This document shows, in pieces, positions 1 to 4,432 of a stretch of DNA of 6,787 nt. The notes under the pieces are model-generated. The model was not told where the DNA came from, searched no databases, and saw only the letters and a program-made list of their open reading frames with translations. Made by a program: the position numbers and the translations under genes. The stretch lies in assembly GCA_903859225.1 (NCBI GenBank), contig CAIOLV010000017.1, forward strand, positions 1-6,787, in the 5' to 3' direction. This stretch comes from an uncultured bacterium. Lineage in GTDB: Bacteria; Bipolaricaulota; Bipolaricaulia; UBA7950; UBA9294. Each line of letters starts with the position of its first letter. Position 1 is the first letter of the stretch.

Positions 1-70
1 CCCGGAGGGATTTGAACCCCCAACCCCCGGCTCCGAAGGCCGATGCTCTATCCAGTTGAGCTACGGGCGC
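1..70 (-). tRNA. tRNA-Arg (anticodon TCG), 3' end cut by window edge
   Basis: Read on the minus strand this folds as a cloverleaf: acceptor GCGCCCG (70-64), D-stem GCTC/GAGC, anticodon stem TCGGC/GCCGG with loop CTTCGGA, a five-base variable loop, and T-arm GGGGG-TTCAAAT-CCCTC. The anticodon TCG lies at 34-36 and would read CGA, and other CGN codons by wobble. The final acceptor bases and discriminator lie beyond the window start. It is the last tRNA of the minus-strand cluster seen here. A double hairpin (79-97 and 106-140) lies just upstream of its 5' end. Most bacteria read CGN codons with an A34 (inosine) tRNA-Arg, so TCG is a less common but known choice. Confidence 0.95.
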
Positions 71-78
71 GGGCCGAA

Positions 79-97
79 CGGCTACTTGGCGTAGCCG
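79..97. repeat. Perfect 7-bp hairpin 5' of tRNA-Arg(TCG)
   Basis: CGGCTAC (79-85) pairs exactly with GTAGCCG (91-97) around the five-base loop TTGGC. In the tRNA transcript it lies 8 nt upstream of the tRNA-Arg(TCG) 5' end and just downstream of the GGAGT-type hairpin at 106-140. It is the companion arm of a double-hairpin unit also seen at 328-380 and 644-713. Confidence 0.75.
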
Positions 98-105
98 CTC
101 GGCTA

Positions 106-140
106 GGGAGTTCCGCGGACCTGTCGCTTCCGGAACTCTT
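106..140. repeat. GGAGT/ACTCC family hairpin, copy 1
   Basis: GAGTTCCG (108-115) pairs exactly with CGGAACTC (131-138), and two G-T pairs extend the stem to 106/140. The loop is 15 nt. The inner stem TTCCG/CGGAA differs from the other family members but stays fully paired, which suggests selection on structure. It is flanked by CTAG on one side and TTGGATTCATCTT on the other, similar to the flanks at 811-830. Confidence 0.7.
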
Positions 141-172
141 GGATTCATCTTACCCCACAGGCTGTTCTCCGG

Positions 173-186
173 GGAGTGCTGACTCC
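173..186. repeat. Short GGAGT/ACTCC hairpin, minimal member
   Basis: GGAGT (173-177) and ACTCC (182-186) pair around the four-base loop GCTG. It has the same outer five base pairs as the larger family hairpins but lacks the variable inner stem. With only five pairs in a GC-rich spacer it could be chance, so membership is tentative. Confidence 0.35.
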
Positions 187-249
187 GGGAAGTCCGCGGG
201 CGGGACATCCGGGTGAGAGGGCGGAAGCCAGAGTCCCCCAGCGGGATTG

Positions 250-330
250 GAAGGCCGATGCTGGCTGCCCTGCGGGGCATCTTGGGAGTCTGCCTGTGGC
301 AGACTCCTACACATTGTTGAGCTCCGGGCG
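250..330 (-). pseudogene. Decayed tRNA-Arg(TCG) copy split by a hairpin
   Basis: Bases 316-330 match bases 55-69 of the intact tRNA-Arg(TCG) at 14 of 15 positions, covering most of the 5' acceptor strand and the start of the D-arm. Bases 250-262 match bases 35-47 exactly (GAAGGCCGATGCT), the anticodon-arm region. The two matches keep the tRNA order on the minus strand but are 53 nt apart instead of 7. The extra sequence contains the perfect GGAGTCTGCC/GGCAGACTCC hairpin. The remnant follows a double hairpin (328-380), as do both intact tRNA-Arg genes. The 3' half (T-arm, acceptor 3' strand) is not convincingly present, so it should not make a functional tRNA. The two short matches could be coincidence, but order, strand and context argue for a broken duplicate. 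Confidence 0.5.
283..309. repeat. GGAGT/ACTCC family hairpin, perfect 10-bp copy
   Basis: GGAGTCTGCC (285-294) pairs perfectly with GGCAGACTCC (298-307) over a TGT loop. A G-T and a T-A pair extend it to 283/309. The inner stem CTGCC/GGCAG is unrelated to the other copies. It lies between the two tRNA-Arg-like segments of the remnant at 250-330, so it may have been inserted there. Confidence 0.7.
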
Positions 331-344
331 ATGCTTCGCATCGC
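328..344. repeat. Perfect 7-bp companion hairpin
   Basis: GCGATGC (328-334) pairs exactly with GCATCGC (338-344) around the loop TTC. It sits three bases from the GGAGT-type hairpin at 348-380 and overlaps the first bases of the tRNA-Arg remnant. This is the same arrangement as the companion hairpins at 79-97 and 644-678. Confidence 0.65.
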
Positions 345-347
345 TAG

Positions 348-380
348 GGAGTTGCACCGTCTAGATCGCCGTGCAACTCC
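348..380. repeat. GGAGT/ACTCC family hairpin, copy 2
   Basis: GGAGTTGCAC (348-357) pairs perfectly with GTGCAACTCC (371-380) around a 13-nt loop. The inner stem GCAC/GTGC is changed on both sides relative to the TTCG/CGAA of 682-713, a compensatory difference. TAG precedes it on the plus strand, as part of the CTAGGGAGTT junction shared with 106 and 682. Confidence 0.75.
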
Positions 381-391
381 TGGCTAATCTC

Positions 392-406
392 CACGTCGCT
401 GACGTG
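392..406. repeat. CACGTC/GACGTG hairpin
   Basis: CACGTC (392-397) and GACGTG (401-406) are perfect inverted repeats around GCT. It lies in the spacer between tRNA-His and the next hairpin group. It does not share the GGAGT outer stem, so I list it separately. No function can be assigned. Confidence 0.4.
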
Positions 407-435
407 TCCTCGGCCTCTCGATGGTGTGCACGCAG

Positions 436-456
436 AAGTACGCCTACAGGCTACTT
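436..456. repeat. Hairpin 3' of tRNA-His
   Basis: AAGTA (436-440) pairs with TACTT (452-456), and GCC (442-444) pairs with GGC (449-451), with one bulged C at 441. It lies about 25 nt downstream of the tRNA-His CCA end in transcript orientation. It has no T-tract and so is not a typical intrinsic terminator. It may be a processing or stabilising hairpin. Confidence 0.4.
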
Positions 457-480
457 GCCACATACCACATGCCGACTCTC

Positions 481-557
481 TGGGAGGAGCGACGGGGCTC
501 GAACCCGCAACCCCTGGGACCACAACCCAGTGCGCTAGCCATTGCGCCACGCTCCCC
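481..557 (-). tRNA. tRNA-His (anticodon GTG), CCA encoded
   Basis: The minus strand gives acceptor GGGAGCG/CGCTCCT, D-stem GCGC/GCGC, anticodon stem CTGGG/CCCAG with loop TTGTGGT, and T-arm GCGGG-TTCGAGC-CCCGT. The anticodon GTG is at 521-523. A G at 557 precedes position 1 and faces C73 (484), the G-1:C73 identity pair of histidine tRNAs. CCA is encoded at 483-481. The other complete tRNAs in the cluster lack encoded CCA, so the host probably also needs a CCA-adding enzyme. It follows tRNA-Arg(TCT) after an 11-nt spacer. Confidence 0.96.
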
Positions 558-568
558 ATCTTATGTCG

Positions 569-641
569 CGCGCCCGGGAGGATTCGAACCTCCGGCCCAC
601 GGCTTAGAAGGCCGTTGCTCTGTCCCCTGAGCTACGGGCGC
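569..641 (-). tRNA. tRNA-Arg (anticodon TCT)
   Basis: Minus-strand cloverleaf of 73 nt: acceptor GCGCCCG/CGGGCGC with discriminator G, D-stem GCTC/GAGC, anticodon stem ACGGC/GCCGT with loop CTTCTAA, and T-arm GGAGG-TTCGAAT-CCTCC. The anticodon TCT (606-608) reads AGA and AGG. CCA is not encoded. A perfect 11-bp hairpin ends two bases upstream of the mature 5' end, where RNase P would cut. The acceptor stem is identical to that of tRNA-Arg(TCG) as far as that gene is visible. Confidence 0.96.
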
Positions 642-643
642 AG

Positions 644-678
644 GCTGATTGGCTCCGCACGCAGGGCAGCCAATCAGC
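644..678. repeat. Perfect 11-bp hairpin 5' of tRNA-Arg(TCT)
   Basis: GCTGATTGGCT (644-654) pairs perfectly with AGCCAATCAGC (668-678) around a 13-nt loop. In the transcript it ends two bases before the tRNA-Arg(TCT) 5' end and begins just after the GGAGT-type hairpin at 682-713. It is the longest perfect palindrome in the cluster and the clearest example of the companion arm. Confidence 0.8.
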
Positions 679-681
679 TAG

Positions 682-713
682 GGAGTTTCGCTGGTCTTCG
701 GTCGCGAAACTCC
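682..713. repeat. GGAGT/ACTCC family hairpin, copy 3
   Basis: GGAGTTTCGC (682-691) pairs perfectly with GCGAAACTCC (704-713) around a 12-nt loop. It is joined through CTAG to the 11-bp companion hairpin at 644-678. The inner stem TTCGC/GCGAA differs from copies 1 and 2 with pairing retained. Confidence 0.78.
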
Positions 714-730
714 AGGCTCCCTTCGCCTTC

Positions 731-767
731 CAGGAGCTCCGCCTCCTGGGAGGCTGCAGAACTCCTG
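731..767. repeat. GGAG/CTCC two-part hairpin
   Basis: CAGGAG (731-736) pairs with CTCCTG (762-767), and GCCTC (741-745) pairs with GAGGC (750-754), separated by an internal loop. On the minus strand it begins AGGAGTTCTG, like other family members, but the opposite strand reads GGAGCTCC so pairing near the base is imperfect. It is a looser member of the family. Confidence 0.5.
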
Positions 768-785
768 ACCTCTTCCACCCGCTTG

Positions 786-818
786 GGAGTTTCACCAGGA
801 TCGCGCGGGCGAAACTCC
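786..818. repeat. GGAGT/ACTCC family hairpin, copy 4
   Basis: GGAGTTTC (786-793) pairs perfectly with GAAACTCC (811-818) around a 17-nt loop. The flank CTAGCTCATCTTG at 818-830 resembles the flank of copy 1 (GGATTCATCTT), suggesting that a little sequence outside the stem is also conserved. Confidence 0.7.
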
Positions 819-910
819 TAGCTCATCTTGCCGTCACGACAAAGTCCTGCCAAGTGTCCCGCTGCAGGGCTTCCCGCGTGCTTTCCACACAGGCTCTTCC
901 GGGCTGCGGG

Positions 911-981
911 AGCGAGAGACGGGGATCGAACCCGCATTACTGGCTTGGAAGGCCAGTGCTCTACCATTGAGCTACTCCCGC
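911..981 (-). tRNA. tRNA-Gly (anticodon TCC)
   Basis: Minus-strand cloverleaf of 71 nt: acceptor GCGGGAG/CTCTCGC with one G-T pair and discriminator T, D-stem GCTC/GAGC, anticodon stem CTGGC/GCCAG with loop CTTCCAA, and T-arm GCGGG-TTCGATC-CCCGT. The anticodon TCC is at 947-949 and reads GGA and GGG. CCA is not encoded (CCC follows the discriminator). It lies 10 nt downstream of tRNA-Pro and is almost certainly co-transcribed with it. Confidence 0.96.
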
Positions 982-991
982 ACCTACCGAA

Positions 992-1066
992 TCGGAGAGG
1001 CCGGATTCGAACCGGCGGCCTCAGCGTCCCGAACGCTGCGCGCTAACCAGACTGCGCTACTCTCCG
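992..1066 (-). tRNA. tRNA-Pro (anticodon CGG)
   Basis: Minus-strand cloverleaf of 75 nt: acceptor CGGAGAG/CTCTCCG with discriminator A, D-stem GCGC/GCGC with a long D-loop, anticodon stem CAGCG/CGCTG with loop TTCGGGA, and T-arm GCCGG-TTCGAAT-CCGGC. The anticodon CGG at 1029-1031 reads CCG. CCA is not encoded. It is the first tRNA of the cluster in transcript order, only 46 nt after the htrA stop codon on the same strand. Confidence 0.96.
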
Positions 1067-1082
1067 TCTCCCCCAGCTCCGT

Positions 1083-1096
1083 CCTTTCAGGAAAGG
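1083..1096. repeat. Small hairpin between htrA and tRNA-Pro
   Basis: CCTTT (1083-1087) pairs with AAAGG (1092-1096) around CAGG. It lies between the htrA stop and the tRNA-Pro 5' end. It has no T-tract on the minus strand, so it is a poor terminator. It could mark a processing point if htrA transcription runs into the tRNA cluster. Confidence 0.3.
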
Positions 1097-1112
1097 CCAG
1101 GGTTTCCGCTCG

Positions 1113-2591
<1,479 letters not shown>

Positions 2592-2661
2592 AGTGAATCC
2601 TCCTCACCTGTCGATCTTGACTGATTCCGCTACCATCGTCAGGGAAGGATGTGAACCGCGT
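2592..2661. promoter_or_regulatory. Divergent intergenic region, htrA and PP-loop gene
   Basis: Seventy bases separate the two start codons and must hold both translation signals and probably both promoters. The htrA ribosome site (GAGGAGGA, minus strand) is near 2598-2605, and the PP-loop gene site AGGGAAGGA is at 2641-2649. TTGACT at 2617-2622 resembles a plus-strand -35, but no good -10 follows at 16-18 nt, so promoter positions remain unassigned. Confidence 0.4.
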
Positions 2662-3744
2662 GTGAAGAACTCCCAGCACGTAGATGGAACACGTTTCTCG
2701 CCAGACCGGAAGAGGGCGCTCGCTCTCTTCTCCGGGGGCCTCGACAGCATTCTCGCCGCAGTTCTCGTTCAGCGCCTCGGCGTGGATGTAGCGCTCCTCC
2801 ATGTACAACACCTGTGGAGCGGCGGGGAGGCCGCGCGCGATCGGATTAGGGATGCCGCGGCACGCGCTGGGCTTCCCCTCCGCATCGTCGACGCCTCGGA
2901 CGACCACCTCAACGTCGTACGGCACCCGAAGCACGGCTACGGGTCGTCAGTGAACCCTTGTGTGGACTGCCACATCTTCATGCTCCAGATCGGCAAGCGC
3001 GTCATGGAAGAAGACGGTGCGGACTTCGTCGTGACCGGGGAAGTCCTCGGGCAGCGGCCGAAGTCGCAACACTACGGCGCGCTGCGCGACGTCGCGGAGG
3101 AGAGCGGGCTCGGCGACCGACTCCTACGCCCGCTGTCGGCCAACCTGTTGCCCGAGACGCTTCCCGTCCGAGAGGGGTGGTTGCGTCGCGACGACCTCCT
3201 GTCGCTCCACGGTCGCGGGCGGGAGGCGCAGGCCGCCCTCGCCGCCGAGTTCGGGATCGAGAGCTATCCGCAGCCGGCCGGCGGCTGCCTCCTCACGGAG
3301 AAGGCCTACGGAGCGCGCGTGTTCGACGCCTTTGCCCACCTTGGGCGCGACGCCGTCACGAGGGACGAGTTCTCGATCCTCTGCGTCGGACGCCACTTTC
3401 GCCTGTCCGAGCAAGTCAAGCTCGTGGTGGGCCGCGACGAGGGCGAGAATGCCCGCCTTGCTGGGTTCGCCGCGAGCCGCATCCTGATGGAGCCGTCGCC
3501 GGATGTCATGGGCCCTACAGCGCTCGTGGAAGGAACTCCCACGGAGGAAGACCTTCGCCTCGCTGCCTCGCTCGTCGCCCGCTACTGCGATCACGAAGGG
3601 GCTGCAGCGATCGACGTCGTCGTGATCACCAACGGTGTCCGCCGAACGGTGAGCGTCGAGCCGCTCGACGCTTCGGATATGCGCTTCCGCGAGTGGCGCG
3701 TCGAGGATCGCGCCCGGGCATCGCGGCGTACGCCTAAGCAATGA
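2662..3744 (+). CDS. PP-loop ATPase of the MnmA/ThiI-like group, putative tRNA sulfurtransferase
   Basis: From the GTG at 2662 this encodes 360 residues. The pyrophosphatase loop SGGLDS (24-29) marks an ATP-dependent adenylating enzyme. NPCVDCH (98-104) supplies two cysteines, and a third lies in PAGGCLLT (Cys209); this resembles MnmA/ThiI-type proteins that activate a tRNA uridine and insert sulfur. The region GEVLGQRPKSQ (126-136) and LRPLSANLLPET (155-166) is typical of bacterial proteins often annotated tRNA-thiouridylase-like. The C-terminal part (about 235-335, including FRLSEQVKLVVGRDEGENARL) resembles the small NFACT-R/DUF814-like RNA-binding domain. The open frame continues upstream into htrA, but GTG at 2662 follows AGGGAAGGA by 12 nt and leaves only 18 residues before the domain, so I prefer it. 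The last 11 bp overlap the folE end. The target (U8, U34 or another) cannot be told; other substrates are possible. Confidence 0.85.
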   Translation: MKNSQHVDGTRFSPDRKRALALFSGGLDSILAAVLVQRLGVDVALLHVQHLWSGGEAARDRIRDAAARAGLPLRIVDASDDHLNVVRHPKHGYGSSVNPCVDCHIFMLQIGKRVMEEDGADFVVTGEVLGQRPKSQHYGALRDVAEESGLGDRLLRPLSANLLPETLPVREGWLRRDDLLSLHGRGREAQAALAAEFGIESYPQPAGGCLLTEKAYGARVFDAFAHLGRDAVTRDEFSILCVGRHFRLSEQVKLVVGRDEGENARLAGFAASRILMEPSPDVMGPTALVEGTPTEEDLRLAASLVARYCDHEGAAAIDVVVITNGVRRTVSVEPLDASDMRFREWRVEDRARASRRTPKQ

Positions 3745-4291
3745 GGGCGAACGCTTCGGCGCGCGCCGCTTCGTCTTTGTAGAACCGCCCGCGGATGGCC
3801 GACGTCACCATCGATGCGCCGGGCTTCTTGACGCCGCGCAGCGTCATGCAGAGGTGCGACGCCTCGATGCGGACCAAGACGCCGTGGGGATCGAGGCGCT
3901 TCATGAGCGCGTCGGCAATCTGGGATGTCAACCGCTCCTGCAGTTGGGGCCGCCCAGCGGCGATGTCCACCACACGCGCCAGCTTGCTCGCCCCGACAAT
4001 CCGGCCATCCTTCGGAACGTAGACCACGTCAGCCTTGCCGATGAATGGGAGGAGGTGGTGCTCACAGATCGAGAAGAAGGCGATGTCCTTCATGACGATC
4101 ATCTCCTCGTACGCCTCCCGGTAGACGACGCCGAGGGCATCGGCCGGATCTTCGTCGATGGTGGCGAAGAACTCCGCATACATCGCGGCCACGCGCCGCG
4201 GCGTGTTGGCGAGGACTTCCGCGTTCAGGCACCCGTCGCCGATCCCGGCGAGGATCTCCCGCACGCCGCGCTCAATCCGCTTCTCGTCCAT
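3734..4291 (-). CDS. folE: GTP cyclohydrolase I, type IA
   Basis: This 185-residue enzyme converts GTP to 7,8-dihydroneopterin triphosphate, the first step of tetrahydrofolate synthesis and a feeder for queuosine tRNA modification. The zinc site is intact: Cys76 and His79 in CEHHLLPF, and Cys148 in SHLCM. The conserved stretch VPKDGRIVGASKLAR (92-106) and the C-terminal MTLRGVKKPGASMVTSAIRG are typical of the FolE family, and the length is usual for short bacterial members. The ATG at 4289-4291 is preceded by GGAAGGAGAG at good spacing. A promoter with TTGCCG and TATGCT 17 nt apart lies just upstream. The frame stays open far beyond this start, antisense to the oxidoreductase gene, but that extension lacks family similarity. 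The gene ends in TAG inside the convergent PP-loop gene. Confidence 0.96.
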   Translation of the reverse strand: MDEKRIERGVREILAGIGDGCLNAEVLANTPRRVAAMYAEFFATIDEDPADALGVVYREAYEEMIVMKDIAFFSICEHHLLPFIGKADVVYVPKDGRIVGASKLARVVDIAAGRPQLQERLTSQIADALMKRLDPHGVLVRIEASHLCMTLRGVKKPGASMVTSAIRGRFYKDEAARAEAFALIA

Positions 4292-4309
4292 GGTCTCTCC
4301 TTCCGCAAG

Positions 4310-4338
4310 AGCATAGGCGAGGCGCGGGCCTGCGGCAA
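4310..4338 (-). promoter_or_regulatory. Sigma70-type promoter of folE
   Basis: On the minus strand a -35 TTGCCG (4338-4333) and a -10 TATGCT (4315-4310) are separated by exactly 17 nt. Transcription would start near 4303, giving a leader of about a dozen bases that includes the AAGGAG ribosome site. Each hexamer matches the consensus at four positions. Confidence 0.65.
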
Positions 4339-4354
4339 CGCGAGGCAGGAAGCC

Positions 4355-4384
4355 TTGAGGAGACCGGATCCTGCGCCTTACACT
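4355..4384 (+). promoter_or_regulatory. Possible promoter of the AOR gene
   Basis: TTGAGG (4355-4360) and TACACT (4379-4384) are spaced 18 nt apart and each match the sigma70 consensus at four positions. Transcription would start about 40 nt before the AOR start codon. The -35 lies in a 10-base sequence, CCTTGAGGAG, repeated over the ribosome binding site at 4417-4426. Confidence 0.35.
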
Positions 4385-4432
4385 CACGCTTCGTCGGTAG
4401 AAGGGTGTTGGCCGCCCCTTGAGGAGGATCCC

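Larger units (their letters stand above)
71..480. other. Long tRNA spacer filled with inverted repeats
   Basis: No protein gene is supported in this 410-base stretch between tRNA-His and tRNA-Arg(TCG). It holds a series of hairpins (79-97, 106-140, 173-186, 283-309, 328-344, 348-380, 392-406, 436-456) and a probable tRNA-Arg remnant (250-330). Short open frames here have no convincing ribosome binding site and run through the palindromes. If the tRNAs are co-transcribed, this is spacer RNA removed during maturation. I see no T-tract terminator and no convincing minus-strand promoter. Confidence 0.7.
642..910. other. Long tRNA spacer with hairpin array
   Basis: This 269-base spacer between tRNA-Gly and tRNA-Arg(TCT) contains hairpins at 644-678, 682-713, 731-767 and 786-818, plus a weaker GTCCTGC/GCAGGGC stem (844-850 with 864-870, one G-T pair). 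No protein gene is supported. On the minus strand TTGGCA (854-849) and CAAGAT (831-826) are 17 nt apart and could be a weak internal promoter, but the -10 match is poor. No T-tract terminator is seen. Confidence 0.65.

Noticed and set aside
436..456. Intrinsic terminator after tRNA-His
   Set aside because: The hairpin is not followed by a T-tract on the minus strand, and another tRNA of the cluster lies downstream.
79..818. Integron attC sites or a CRISPR array
   Set aside because: The hairpins lack the paired core sites of attC and no integrase is visible. Spacing is irregular and there are no conserved direct repeats with unique spacers as in CRISPR.
426..821. Plus-strand open frame across tRNA-His and tRNA-Arg
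   Set aside because: It runs through tRNA genes and palindromes, so it is a by-product of RNA genes rather than a protein gene.
642..910. T-box or other tRNA-sensing leader
   Set aside because: I found no T-box core sequence, antiterminator or downstream regulated protein gene. The hairpins precede tRNA genes themselves.
3854..4432. Plus-strand open frame ahead of the AOR start
   Set aside because: It lies antisense to folE and shows no AOR-family similarity. The ATG at 4433 has a strong ribosome site and the recognisable family start follows soon after.
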